From Prorocentrum cordatum (lineage: Eukaryota; Sar; Dinophyceae; Prorocentrales; Prorocentraceae), in contig CAUYUJ010009580.1 of assembly GCA_963575745.1 (NCBI GenBank), positions 86,428 to 150,427 on the forward strand: 64,000 nucleotides of DNA. The letters run 5' to 3'. Shown here piece after piece: positions 10,295 through 20,749 of this stretch (its first letter is position 1; every line of letters begins with the position of its first letter). The translations under genes were made by a program, and so were the position numbers. Below the pieces are notes generated by a model. That model was given only the letters and a program-made list of their open reading frames with translations, had not been told where the DNA came from and made no database searches.

Positions 10295-11070
10295 CCTCCA
10301 TCCTCCTCCTCCTCCTCCTCCTCCTCCTCTCCACCTCCGCTCCTCCTCCTCCTCCTCATCTCCTCTCCTCCTCTCGCTCCTCCTCCTCCTCCTCCTCCCT
10401 CCGCCACCTCCTCCTCCTCCTCCTCCTCCTCCTCCCCTCCTCCTCCCTCCTCCTCCTCCTCCTCCTCCTCTCCTCCTCCCCCTCCTCCTCCCTCCTCCTC
10501 CCTCCTCCTCCTCCTCCTCCTCCTCCTCCTCCTCCTCCTCCTCCTCCATCCTCCTTTTCCTCGCAACCAACCTCCTCCTCCTCCTCCTCCCCTCCTCCTC
10601 CTCCTCCTCCTCCTCCTCCTCCTCCTCCATCCTCCTTGCCATCCTCCTCCATCCTACTCCATCCTCCTCCTCCTCCTCTCTCCTCTCCTCCTCCTCCTCC
10701 ACTCCTCCTGCTCCGCCCTCCTCCATCCACTCCATCCTTCCTCCTCCCCTCCTCACTCCCTCCTGCTCCGCCTCCTCCATCCTCCTCCATCCATCCTCCT
10801 CCTCCTCCTCCTCCTCTCCTCCTCCTCTATCCGCTCCTCCTCACAATTCGCCTCCTCTTCCTCCCCACTTCGCTCCTCCTCCTCCCTCCTCCTCCTCCTC
10901 CTCCTCCCCACCTCCGCCTCCCTCCTCACTCCTGCTGCACATCCCCGCCGTCCTCCGCCTAAACCTCCTCCACCTCCTCCTCCTCCCCTCCTCCTCCACC
11001 GTCCTCCTCCCCCTCCTCCTCCTCCTCCTCCTCTTCTCGCCTCCTCCTCCTCCTCCTCCGCCTCCTGCAT
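10295..11070. repeat. (TCC)n tract
   Basis: About 775 bp of TCC triplets with frame-changing single-base interruptions. Three overlapping plus-strand frames stay open with poly-S, poly-P and poly-L. Right-hand parts are more degenerate. Confidence 0.9.
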
Positions 11071-11644
11071 CGGTTATACGCAAGAGTGGCCCTGGGTCAG
11101 AGTGGAATTGGTGCGCGGCCTTTTGAGGGCCGCGCGTTTGACTGGCCCAGAGGTCCAGCTGAAAGGGGTGGTGCAATAGAGCTGGGCCAATTGGATTGCA
11201 CATGCATTGCGCCGGAGATTTGTTTTGCATTGTATTGCAACTAACGTGTTGCACGCGAAAAGCAAGCAACCCATCTGCACCCCTGGACGTACTGCACGCT
11301 CCGAATCTATTGCAACCCACAAATCCATTGCACCAGATCTTCTGCACCGCACCCTTCTAGCTGGACCCCCGATTGGGTCAACAAACGTAAGTGCGCAAGA
11401 CGCTACGATGGCACCGCACTCGGCACTCGGGTGGCCCCCGTGGGCGCGCACCAAAAGGTCACTGCAGCGAAGGGCCACGCTTTTGCGTGCAGTCGACCAG
11501 CTCTGGGCGCCGCAGCTGCCTCGCGCCGGGCGCTGCCGCCCGCTTCCCAGCCCCCAGGGGCCATCGCAGATCGAGGCGGCTCGAAAACCGCCGCGGAAAG
11601 GCGGGGTCCGGAGCTCCGACTGCGATGTTTCTCGCGATGCTGCA
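11071..11644. other. Unassigned region with TTGCA-rich words
   Basis: 11160-11370 is unusually rich in TTGCA and TGCAT words. 11400-11640 is GC-rich with open frames on both strands but no recognised domain. Confidence 0.35.
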
Positions 11645-11822
11645 GAGTGATCGCACCGTCGGATCTCAGGGAAGCCCTTCTGGCTTCGCGAGGGGGGGGG
11701 GGGCTTGGAAGCACACGAGAACGGCGCCCATGCCCCGCAACATGTTTGGACTCCATCCAGGTCCCGCTCCAGCGCGGCAGGGTGCATAGTTCTGCGGCCC
11801 CGATGGCCGAAAGACTATGCCA
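11645..11822. repeat. Family Q repeat, copy Q1
   Basis: Shares with 25888-26000 the words GGATCTCAGGGA at one end and AGGGTGCATAGTTCT then CGGCCCCGA at the other. A G run at 11691-11702 interrupts this copy. No ORF of note. Confidence 0.55.
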
Positions 11823-11954
11823 CGAACCACTCGCAGATCGAGGTAGAGGGTCGACGACGCCTCGGGGGACGCCACCGCTGTCCAGTGCACACAGCTCGTC
11901 CGCAGACAAAGCAGGCGGGGGAGCTTCTAAAAAGGCAGGGGCCTTCACTCGAGG

Positions 11955-12075
11955 AGCAAGGCATGGCGTAGACATGAACTGTTGGAGGTCCGCGCGGGTT
12001 TCCTGGATCGGACCCATGGCGCGCTCCGCGCCAAAGAGGGGGGACTCCAGCGCCGATCCAAAAGATCAGCTTCCG
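11955..12075. repeat. Family R repeat, copy R1
   Basis: Related to 20375-20512: shared GACATGAACTGT-like start, GGTCCGCGCGGG and GGGGGGACTCCAGCGCCG words. Contains an imperfect inverted repeat around GCGCTCCGCGC. Confidence 0.5.
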
Positions 12076-12104
12076 AGAAAGCCCTACAGCAGGGGCCCGA
12101 CCAC

Positions 12105-12260
12105 ACGAAACCTTCCACGAGAAACCCAACCCTGAGACCCCAGCACGTCCATGGATTTTTGGTGTGGGAACGCCACGCTTTCCATCGCAAAGCCGTCGAG
12201 ATCCAGGAAACCCAGGGCACCCTGGAGGCAAGCAGGGTGCTTTTTGGCAGTGGCCTCCAC
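12105..12260. repeat. Family E repeat, copy E2
   Basis: The fullest E copy: CGAAACCTTCCACGAGAAAC, then CCCTGAGACCCCAG, GGGAACGCCACGCTTTCC, and the GCACCCTG/CAGGGTGC stem at the right end. Read on the minus strand the stem comes first. About 155 bp, no ORF. Confidence 0.75.
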
Positions 12261-12524
12261 TGCATCTGGTCTCAGGGCCCCCCCGCCTTCTTGGAAGGCC
12301 CCATCCCTCGCGCAGCCCCCCTGGTTGGGCGCACCGCCAGGGCCTAGCGACGGCGCAGCTTCAGCGCCCACGCCGGCACGTGTGCGGAGTCTTCGTCGCC
12401 GTCGCCCTCGTCCTGCAAAATCAACCAGGGGATGCAATACAGCCAAGGGCGAGCTAACGGCGACGTTGCTTGACGGTGATGCAGGGAACCAAAGTGCAGG
12501 AGATCACGGACCGCACAGTGTTGC
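12261..12524. other. Unassigned GC-rich spacer
   Basis: Open on both strands but without a recognised motif. Probably flanking sequence of the neighbouring repeats. Confidence 0.3.
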
Positions 12525-12790
12525 ACCTTCCATGTGCGAATGGATCGAGCGAACACGACACTGCGAATTGCAGGAAAGCGCGAGCCACGCGTTCCCACAC
12601 TAGCGGCACAGAGTCGGGTTCGAATCGGGCTGCGTCGGCACAGAGTCGGGTTCGAATCGGATCGCCTGTCGGCTGCACCGCGATGCACAACAGCGCCATG
12701 CAAGCATCGGGCCGCATCATATCGTCAGCAGATTGGACTCGAAACTGATCGGGCCAGCCGAAAGTGACATCGAATCGGATCGATGAGATC
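12525..12790. repeat. Family M repeat, copy M1, with a 29-bp tandem duplication
   Basis: Resembles 60830-61225 (GGGCTGCGTCGGCAC, GAGTCGGGTTCGAATC, ATCGGGCCGCATC). Positions 12604-12632 and 12633-12660 repeat CGGCACAGAGTCGGGTTCG in tandem. Confidence 0.55.
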
Positions 12791-12892
12791 GCAGTGGACC
12801 CTGCCGCGTCGAGTCCCTCTAAACATGGCACCCGTTATGGGCAGAAGGCTTCTGGCAGAAGGCGGCGTCTAACCACCACCACCCCCAGAGAT

Positions 12893-13222
12893 CCGCTGTC
12901 GTGACTTTTTTCCATGTACGGGGCCCCCGGAAGTCCCGACCCATTCCCCAGGACCGGTTTTCCATCCTGAGTCGATGCTTGACGGTCTCGCCCCCGGAAG
13001 TCCCGACCCATTCCCCAGGACCGGTTTTCCATCCTGAGTCGATGCTTGACGGTCTCGAGGCCCGGTAAGGGCCCCCTAGAGGCTGAAAGCGGCGACAATG
13101 CGTTGGACCTCTGGGATCTACGAGCCAACGAGCTCCATCTTCTGGAACACGGAGAAGCCCCTGGAAACCAAAAATGGCGAAAAATGTCCGTCGTGATTTT
13201 TGTTCGATGCGCTGGACCTCCA
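12893..13222. repeat. Family F repeat, copy F1, with a 67-bp tandem duplication
   Basis: Family F signature in order: CCCATTCCCCAGGACCGG, TTTTCCATCCTGAGTCG, TTGACGGTC, GGCCCGGTAAGGGCC, and a right end near GTCGTGATTTTT. The first part is duplicated exactly in tandem (about 12928-12990 and 12991-13057). Other copies: 29225, 30035, 31838, 32028 and 33690, on both strands. Confidence 0.75.
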
Positions 13223-13368
13223 GGACCGCGCCTGGCCAAGGCCACCGTGGGCCCCAGGACGGTGCAGGCGCGTTCTTCTGGCCAAGGCAGGGAGGGCGCG
13301 AGTCTGCACACCGCCGCAGTGCCCAGGTTGGCCGGGGCCAGGCCTGGTGGTGGTGGTGGTGCATAGAG

Positions 13369-13508
13369 TCAGGTCGGGCATGTCGCCCCACAGGCGGACT
13401 TCGGGCGAAAATTCTACAACTGCCGAAAATCACCCAAAAATATGCAAAACTGATAATTTCTATACTAATTTTGGATACTCTTCCAGTAGAGGAGCATGCC
13501 CGACTTAA
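13369..13508. mobile_element. Family D inverted-repeat element, copy D3, with 8-bp target duplication
   Basis: 140 bp: left end TCAGGTCGGGCATGTCGCC, right end GAGCATGCCCGACTTAA. Flanked by GCATAGAG at 13361-13368 and 13509-13516, an 8-bp direct repeat and the cleanest target-site duplication of the family. The AT-rich core has no ORF. Confidence 0.85.
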
Positions 13509-13664
13509 GCATAGAGGCTTTCTGCGTGCATTACCTCGGCAAAATAATGGAGAAAAGGCCTGCTCGGCGAATGCACACCAGCTGTCGACTCGGTGCGAAA
13601 CGGAGACTCTTCTCCCGGGGGGCGTGTCCTGCTGACAGGTCGACCACTGAGCTCGAATCTCCCC

Positions 13665-13775
13665 TACAGCTCCTCCTGCTCCTCCTCCTCCTCCTCCTCC
13701 TCCTCCTCCTCCTCCTGCTCCTCCTCCTCCTCCTCCTCCACCTGCTCGTCCTCCTCCTCCTCCTCCTCCTCGCCC
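13665..13775. repeat. (TCC)n tract
   Basis: About 110 bp of TCC with CTG and CTCGTC interruptions, shortly before element S1. Confidence 0.85.
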
Positions 13776-13822
13776 ACCTCCTCTTCTGGAGCGCGCTACA
13801 GAAAGAATACCCTGGCGAAAGA

Positions 13823-15408
13823 CCCAACCATCATATGCAGTTGTGGGTACCGCAATTGTGAATAGATTCTTCGATGAAGCTCCCTACGGGGCCACGAAAC
13901 GCTGCACTGGGCGGGGGGGAACGCATGCGGGCGGTAGCACTGAGGCCGTCGGTGGAGCTTCCTATGGGGCCACGAAACGTTGTACTGGGTGGGTGCAAAG
14001 TGCCTTGGGTGTGTGGGGCGCATGCGGACGGTTCGATGGAGCCCCCTATGGGGCCACGAAGCGCTGTACCGGCTGAGTGGAAATGCCAATGCGGGCTTCC
14101 AGGGCGCATGCGGGCGATGCCACTGGGACCTCCCGTGGAGCTCCCTATGGGGCCACGAAGCGCTGTACTGGGTGGACGACACGCAAGGAACAAGGGCTGT
14201 GCTGGGTGGTGGCCGACGCATGCGGGCGGTGCCACTGGGACCTTCGATGGAGTCCCCTTTATGGGGCCACGAAACGCTGTAGTGGGTGGGTGAACCGCAC
14301 GGAGCAAGGGCCGTGTTGGGTGGTGGCGGACGCATGCGGGCGGTGCCACTGGGACCTTCGGTGAGGCCCCCTATGGAGCCACGAAACGCGGTACTGGGTG
14401 GGTGGAACGAAAAGATAAATGGGTGTACTGGGTGGTGGCGGACGCATGCGGGCGGTGCCACTGGGACCTTCGGTGGAGCTCCCTATGGGGCAACGAAACG
14501 TTGTACTGGGTGGGCGAAACGCAGGTTGCAAGGGCTGTGCTGGTTGGTGGCAGACGCATGCGGGTGGTGCCACTGGGACCTTCGGTGGAGCCCCTATGGG
14601 GCCACGAAGCGCTGTAGTGGGTAGGTGAAACGCAGAAGCAAGGGCCGTGCTGGGTGGTGGCGGACGCATGCGGGCGGTGCCACTGGGACCTTCGGTGGAG
14701 CCCCCTTTTTAATGGGGCCACGAAACGCTGTACTGGGTGAGCGAAACGAAGGGAGCAATGGATGTACTGGGTTGTGGCGGACGCATGCAGGCGGTGCCAC
14801 TGGGACTTTCGGTGGAGCTCCCTATGGGGCCACGAAACGCTGTACTGGGTGGGTGAAACGCAAGGAGCAAGGGCTGTGCTGGTTGGTGGCAGACGCATGC
14901 GGGCGGTGCCACTGAAACCTTCGGTGGAGCTCCCTATGGGGCCACGAAGCGCTGTAGTGGGTGGGTGAAACGCAGAAGCAAGGGCTGTGCTGGGTGGTGG
15001 CGGGGCGGTGCCACTGGGACCTTCGGTGAAACCCCCTTCATGGGGCCACGAAGCGCCGTACCGGGTGGGTGGAACGAAAGGATAAATGGGTGTACTGGGT
15101 GGTGGCGGACGCATGCGGGCGGTGCCACTGGGACCTTCGGTGGAGTTCCCTATGGGGCCACGAAACGCTGTACTGGGTAGGTGAAACGCAGGGAGCAAGT
15201 GCGGTGCTGGGTGGTGGCGGACGCATGCGGGCGGTCCCACTGGGGGCTTCAGTGGAGCCCCTATGGGGCCACGAAACGCTGTGCTGGGTGGGTGAAACGC
15301 ATGGAAGAAGGAGGAGGGAGGGGAGGAGGGGGAGGCGGGGGAGGAAGAGATGAGGAACGCGGGGGCCGTCTCTTCAAAACGAGGACCCAACACCACAGGA
15401 TGGTTGGG
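13823..15408. mobile_element. Element S1: inverted-repeat ends around a ~112-bp satellite
   Basis: Ends are CCCAACCATC (13823-13832) and GATGGTTGGG (15399-15408), a 10-bp inverted pair. Inside are about a dozen tandem units of roughly 110-117 bp with words GGGGCCACGAAACGCTG, GACGCATGCGGGCGG and CCTTCGGTGGAGCTCCC. Both outer flanks match element S2: GCAGTTGTG on the left, TCTTCAAAACGAGGACCCAA on the right, preceded by a short GGA stretch. Because 112 is not a multiple of 3, frames break each unit. No transposase. I found no clear target duplication. Confidence 0.75.
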
Positions 15409-15879
15409 AACAAAGAAGGAGAGAAGGAGAGAGAGACTTGAGGGAGCAGCGATCCCTGTGGAATCAAAGGGTTTGCGACGTAAGGGGTCGCCAAACCTTG
15501 TCTTTTCATTGGGATGTCTGGGAGTTCAGGGGCGAGAATCGAGGAAACCCTATGTTTTCAGAGCCACCTGCGGGGCTCCGGAGGCAGAGCTGGCCCTCCG
15601 ATGTTGCAGCATCCAGCCGCGACGCGCGCGAGAAGTGTCTAAAGTCTTGCCACCGAGCCTCGCCCCGAGCAGAGGAGAGATCGCACGTAGGGGGGGGGGG
15701 GGGTCAAAGCCGCAGCTTCGGGCCTCGCGTCGGGGCCCAGCACAGTCAGTCCTTCGAGCAGGGGATCGACTGCAGAGTTGGCTCACCCCAGAATGGAGCT
15801 CCTCGCCGAGCCCTTTCTAAAAAAAAAGACAAAAAAAAAACAAACAATAAAATAAAAAAAAACTTAGCCTGGCGAAGGA
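15409..15879. other. Spacer between S1 and S2
   Basis: Contains a G run (15690-15703) and an A-rich stretch (15820-15862), immediately left of S2. No gene seen. Confidence 0.4.
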
Positions 15880-17306
15880 CCCAACCATATGCAGTTGTGA
15901 GTAATGCTGGTGTGAGTACCGTATTCGGTGGATCTCCCTATGGGGCCACGAACCGTTTGAGGGGTGTGCCGAAATGGGTGTGGGGGCGGCATGCGAACGT
16001 TGCCACTGGGGCCTTCGGTGGAGCTCCTTATGGGGCCACGAAACGTGTGAGGGGTGTGCCGAAGTTGGTGTGGGGGCGGCATGCGAACGCAGCCACTGGG
16101 GCCTTCGGTGGAGCTCCCTGTGGGGCCACGAAACGTGTGAGGGGTGTGCCGAAATTGGTGTGGGGGCGGCATGCGAACGCAGCCACTGGGGCCTTCGGTG
16201 GAGCTCCCTATGGTGCCACGAAACGTGTGAGGGGTGTGCCGAAATGGGTGTGGGGGCGCATGCGAACCCAGTCACTGGGGCCTTCAGTGGAAATCCCCAT
16301 GGGGCCACGAAACGTGTGAGGGATGTGCCGACATGGGTGTTGGGGAGGCATACGAACCAGGCCACTGGGGCCTTCGGTGGAGCTCCCTATGGGGCCACGA
16401 AACGTGTGAGGGGTGTGCCGAAATGGGTGGTGGGGAGGCATGCGGACCCTGCCACTGGGGCCTTCGGTGGAGCTCCCTATGGGGCCACGAAACGTGTGAG
16501 GGGTGTGCCGAAATGGGTGGTGGGGAGGCATGCGAACCCTGCCACTGGGGCCTTCGGTGGAGCTCCCTATGGGGCCACGAAACGTGTGAGGGGTGTGCCG
16601 AAATGGGTGGTGGGGAGGCATGCGGACCCTGCCACTGGGGCCTTCGGTGGAGCTCCCTATGGGGCCACGAAACGTGTGAGGGGTGTGCCGAAATGGGTGG
16701 TGGGGATGCATGCGGACCCTGCCACTGGGGCCTTCGGTGGAGCTCCCTATGGGGCCACGAAACGTGTGAGGGGTGTGCCGAAATGGGTGGTGGGGAGGCA
16801 TGCGAACCCTGCCACTGGGGCCTTCGGTGGAGCTCCCTATGGGGCCACGAAACGTGTGAGGGGTGTGCCGAAATGGGTGGTGGGGAGGCATGCGAACCCT
16901 GCCACTGGGCCTTCGGTGGAGCTCCCTATGGGGCCACGAAACGTGGGTGTGCCGAAATGCATGCGGACCTATGGGGCCTTCGGTGGAGCTCCCTATGGGG
17001 CCACGAAACGTGTGAGGGGTGTGCCGAAATGGGTGGTGGGGAGGCATGCGAACGCTGCCACTGGGGCCTTCGGTGGAGCTCCCTATGGGGCCACGAAACG
17101 TGTGAGGGGTGTGCCGAAATGGGTGGTGGGGAGGCATGCGGACCCTGCCACTGGGGCCTTCGGTGGAGCTCCCTATGGGGCCACGAAACGTGTGAGGGGT
17201 GTGCCGAAATGGGTGGTGGGGAGGCATGCGGACCCTGCCACTGGGGCCTTCGGTGGAGCTCCCTATGGGGCCACGAAACGTGTGAGGGGTGTGCCGAAAT
17301 CGGTGG

Positions 17307-17377
<71 letters not shown>

Positions 17378-17466
17378 GAGGGAGGGGGGGGGAGGAGGAG
17401 GAGGAGGTGAGGAACGCGGGGCGCCGTCTCTTCAAAACGAGGACCCAACACCACAGGATGGTTGGG
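15880..17466. mobile_element. Element S2: inverted-repeat ends around a 90-bp satellite
   Basis: Ends are CCCAACCAT (15880-15888) and ATGGTTGGG (17458-17466). About 16 tandem units, most exactly 90 bp (GGGTGTGCCG at 16411, 16501, 16591, 16681, 16771, 16861). One unit near 16930-16975 is deleted. Since 90 is 30 codons, three frames read as 30-residue protein repeats: plus-strand frames with GLRWSSLWGHETCEGC or GAFGGAPYGATKRV, and minus with HTPHTFRGPIGSSTEG. That openness follows from the period and is not evidence of a protein. Shared end sequences show S1 and S2 descend from one element with different satellites. Confidence 0.78.
17306..17374. repeat. (GAT)n microsatellite
   Basis: About 22 perfect GAT triplets at the right end of the S2 satellite, followed by a GGA stretch. 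Confidence 0.95.
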
Positions 17467-17603
17467 AATAAATAGAAACGTCGGCAGATCTGCGGAGACT
17501 TCGACGCGTGTGCCGTGGACTCGGCGGGAAACTAACTGCGGGGCAAGTCGGCTCTGTGGTCGGTCCCCTGCTCGTCTGGGCGGCGAGCCGAGGGGGCAAG
17601 TGC

Positions 17604-17764
17604 TAGGTCGGGCATGTTCCCCTACAGGCGGTTTTTGGACGGAAAATAAAAAGTAGTCAAAAAATAAACCAAAACATGTTCACAAATTGTCGACAAATCG
17701 TCCCCATATTAATTTTTGACTATTTCTAAATTTTCCTTCTGTAGAAGGACAGGCCCGACCTGAG
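17604..17764. mobile_element. Family D inverted-repeat element, copy D4
   Basis: About 160 bp: left TAGGTCGGGCATGTTCCCCT, right GAAGGACAGGCCCGACCTGA. The interior is AT-rich. No flanking duplication found. Confidence 0.75.
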
Positions 17765-18112
17765 GGATGAGAAGGGGCGGGCCTTCTCAGACGGCTCGGA
17801 AGTCCCCCAGCCTTTTGCGAAGTCTTCGAAGCCCTGCTCGAAGACAAGCGAAAAACGCCCCGAGAAGACCGGAGGCCTCCTGAGAAGCCCCGCCGCCTTC
17901 TGAGAAGGCCTTCTCCTTCTCACTTCTCCCCTGGGCGCGCCGCCGACTTCGCTTTTTGGGTCACGACTCGGGTCTCCGGCGGCGGTTCGAGACGATTCGG
18001 GCACCCCCGGAACGCCCGCGGCGAGGCGCAGCCGCTGGAACGCATCCCGAGGGCGGCAAAACGCCAAGAAACTACAAAAACGCTCGAAGACCTAGAACCT
18101 CGAAGTTCGAAC
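17765..18112. repeat. Family N foldback sequence, copy N1
   Basis: Contains repeated TTCTGAGAAGGCC and GGGCGGGCCTTCTCAGA words in both orientations, giving hairpins. Related to 36885-37080. V2 is embedded at its right end. Confidence 0.55.
17965..18065 (-). other. Family V coding-like segment, copy V2
   Basis: Minus-strand translation includes RDAFQRLRLAAGVPGVPESS, matching V1 and V3 in the DAF-x3-LxL spacing and the VP motif. Confidence 0.4.
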
Positions 18113-18600
18113 CTCTAATGTTCCCCTGCAGAATCTGAAGCCGGAGGGGGGCCATGAGCAGGAAAACAAGCGGCCGAACCAGACGAGCGGGTCGGGATGG
18201 CGGGCCCTGACGGGCGGGTCGGGAAGGCGGGCCCAGGCGGCCAGGTCGAGCAGGCGGGCTGCTGAAGCCTGAGTCGTGCATGGATCGCGAGGAAGTCTCG
18301 AGCGATAGCACGATTCCCAAGTAAATCGTGAGAAAGGCCAGGGCGAGAGCGTGATTTCTGAGTGTCGAGGGCGCGGCGCCTGAACAAATTGCGAGGAAGT
18401 CCCACGCGAAAGCGCGATTCCTGAGTCAATTGTGAGAACATCATGCGCGGGAGCGCGATGTTCGAATAGTTTATGGGGAAGTATGGGGCGGGAGCCGCTG
18501 TTGTTGTGAAACGGTGGCGAGGGGACACTGTGGGCACCAGGGAAGGGGGATCAACAATAATCCCCCGCATCCTAAATCGGGCTCTTGTTTTCCCTGGACA
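18113..18600 (+). repeat. Compound repeat module B, copy 4 (partial)
   Basis: Carries the GGCGGGTCGGG stretch, four 39-bp-type subrepeats (18290-18450) and the GGCGGGAGCCGTTGTT-like head, ending at a GGGGATCAACAATAA boundary. Plus-strand orientation, opposite to copies 1-3. Confidence 0.7.
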
Positions 18601-18617
18601 CCCCACGCAGGAACAAT

Positions 18618-18955
18618 AACCAACTTATAGCATCAGCATCATCATCGTCATCGTCATCACAACATCACAATCATCATCATCAGCAGCAGCAGCATCATTA
18701 TCAGCATCATCATCATCAACTGCTATCCTACTACATCATCATCAGCATCACAATCCTTACCAGCATCGCAATATTCATCGTCATAATCAAAATCAGCATC
18801 AACATCATAATCATGTTCATAATCAGCATCATCGGCAACACCATAAACATCATCAAAATCACTACCACCATCCCGTCATGATAACCGACCACCAGCATCA
18901 GCATCATCACCAACATCATCATCAACATCACACTCACACTCACCCATCACCCACC
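18618..18955. repeat. (CAT)n/(CAN)n imperfect microsatellite
   Basis: CAT, CAA and CAG triplets with single-base slips. It takes the place of the CAA tract that follows other B modules. Confidence 0.85.
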
Positions 18956-19104
18956 CACTCATGAGCATGAAAGGACCCCAAAAAGATCATCGGCCATCAT
19001 TCGCATCGGCGTCACCATCACGATCGCACACCACCATCGTTATCACGACGGGCCTCGGAACAAGCTAGCGAACACATGCCACATTCATCCGTCAACACCT
19101 CCCC
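18956..19104. other. Unassigned spacer
   Basis: Unique-looking sequence with CATCG-rich words. Nothing recognised. Confidence 0.3.
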
Positions 19105-19202
19105 CTCCCCCCAATGTCCCCCTCCCCCCAATGAGATGCACTTTGACCGCAGTCTCCCCCGCGCGTGTCAACATTGAGTTTGGGGGGGAGGGGGAGTGTT
19201 CA
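19105..19202. mobile_element. Small inverted-repeat element
   Basis: Left end ACACCTCCCCCTCCCCCCAA and right end TTTGGGGGGGAGGGGGAGTG are near-perfect inverted repeats around a short centre. The left arm contains an internal tandem copy of CCCCCTCCCCCCAATG. About 98 bp, no ORF. Confidence 0.5.
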
Positions 19203-19269
19203 GTAATTGTTTCCCTCTACCGGATCACCATCCCACCATGATCATCGACCAAGAGGGCGCCTCGTCTGT

Positions 19270-20180
19270 GTGAGTTGCGGGAAAAATCTCAGGCGGGAGC
19301 CCCGTCCCCATGGGACACGACTTTCACGCTCAGCCCCCCGAGGCTGTCCCTTGTAAGACACAGGGTGCGAGCCCCGGGAGGGGCACTTCAATCGAAAAGC
19401 AGAAGCTGCGTCGGAGGGGGGATCAACAATACATGTTCTTTAGAAATCAAGATTCGACAATAATCTTATGACTGCTCGCTCTTACCTGCTCGCGTGCCTT
19501 TCATCCAAGATGTATATCCCAAGCCCTCGACACCCGCCCCCGTCGTCTTCGATTGTACCCCCCTTGGGGGCACATCTTCCTGACCTGCCACATGTAGCGT
19601 AGTTGGCGCAGCCACTGAAACAGGGGAAGGGAGGGAGGATGGAAGGGGCACAGGGAAAAGCAGAAGGATGGAGCACGAGAGAGATTAGCAGGAGGGGGGT
19701 TAGGAGCAGGAGAACAAGCGCCAGAACCAGACAGGCGGGTCGGGCTGGCGGACCCTAGCGGGCGGGTCGGGCGGGCGGGACAAGGCGGCCGGGTCGAGCA
19801 GGCGGGTCGCTGAAGCATCACTCCTGCATGGATCGCGAGAGGGTCTCGAGCGATAGCGCGATGCCCCCGAGTACATCGCGAGGAAGACGACAGCGAGAGC
19901 GTAATTCCTGACTGTCGAGGGCGCGGCGCCCGAATAGATTGCGAGGCCTCCCACGCGAGAGCGCGATTCGAAGGTCAACTGCGAGGAAGTCCCGCGCGAG
20001 AGCGCGATTCTTCAACAACGTGCGAAGGAAGTATCAGGCGTCAGCCGTTGTTGGGGGCCAGGGGCCCAGTCTGAGCCACAAGACTTTCCAGAATGAGAAA
20101 CTGGGTGCGAGCACCAGAAGGACACCTCAATTTAATAAACATACTGGCCACCGGAATCGGGGGGACCAACAATAATTATT
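19270..20180 (+). repeat. Compound repeat module B, copy 5
   Basis: Nearly complete: head near 19290-19420 (GGTGCGAGCCCCGGGAGG, then GGGGATCAACAATA), tail near 19480-19600, purine-rich piece, GGCGGGTCGGG stretch and 39-bp subrepeats (19800-20030), then the next head ending at ACCAACAATAATTATT. Confidence 0.75.
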
Positions 20181-20374
20181 TTTTGAAATCAAGATTCAAC
20201 CAACAAAATAGTCAAAACACATCAGCATCAAAATCAATCAACAACACCCAGATACGCAAATACAACAAATAACAAAGCAACATCAGGAAACGCGCCAATG
20301 CCCGCCGTGAATCTCACGAAGAGGCCTGGGAGATTCACATCGCACTGCATGGGACTCGAAGGAGGAATTAGCGC

Positions 20375-20512
20375 AAAGGCATGAACTGTCGATGTCGATG
20401 GCCAGCTTGGGGTTCTCGGATCTGCGCTGGACCCCCCAGGCGGCGCCTCTGGCGCCACCCCTGGTACGCTCCGCGCGCCACGAAGGGGACTCCAGCCCCG
20501 ATGCAAAGTTTA
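20375..20512. repeat. Family R repeat, copy R2
   Basis: Matches R1 at ATGAACTGT, GGATCTGCGCTGGACCC and GGGGACTCCAGCCCCGATG. The 195 bp before it (20181-20374) are AT-richer and unassigned. Confidence 0.5.
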
Positions 20513-20689
20513 TGTTAATGCACACGTCCCTTCCCCCCTGGGGACATCATGAGTGAGCAATGCTAGGGAGGGATAAAGCTTATGAAGAAAAGCATCGAGC
20601 TGCAATCGGCGATACATCTCCGACAGGGGGCTGCGGGCCACTCCGCTCAGGAACTTGCGCCTTTGCTATCGGGGCCATAACGCCGATCT

Positions 20690-20709
20690 ATCGGCGATGT
20701 ATCGCCGAT
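20690..20709. repeat. Near-perfect palindrome of the G-family arm type
   Basis: ATCGGCGATG/TATCGCCGAT, one mismatch from a 20-bp palindrome. The perfect version is at 27310-27329. Right flanks (TCCAGCTC and TCCAGGTC) match as well. Confidence 0.7.
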
Positions 20710-20749
20710 TCCAGCTCAATGTTTCCCTCCCGCTTAGCCAGACTCCCCC

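Noticed and set aside
13843-15441. Genes in the 112-bp satellite (many 60-340-codon ORFs)
   Set aside because: Frames exist on both strands, break at unit-length changes, and carry no recognised domain.
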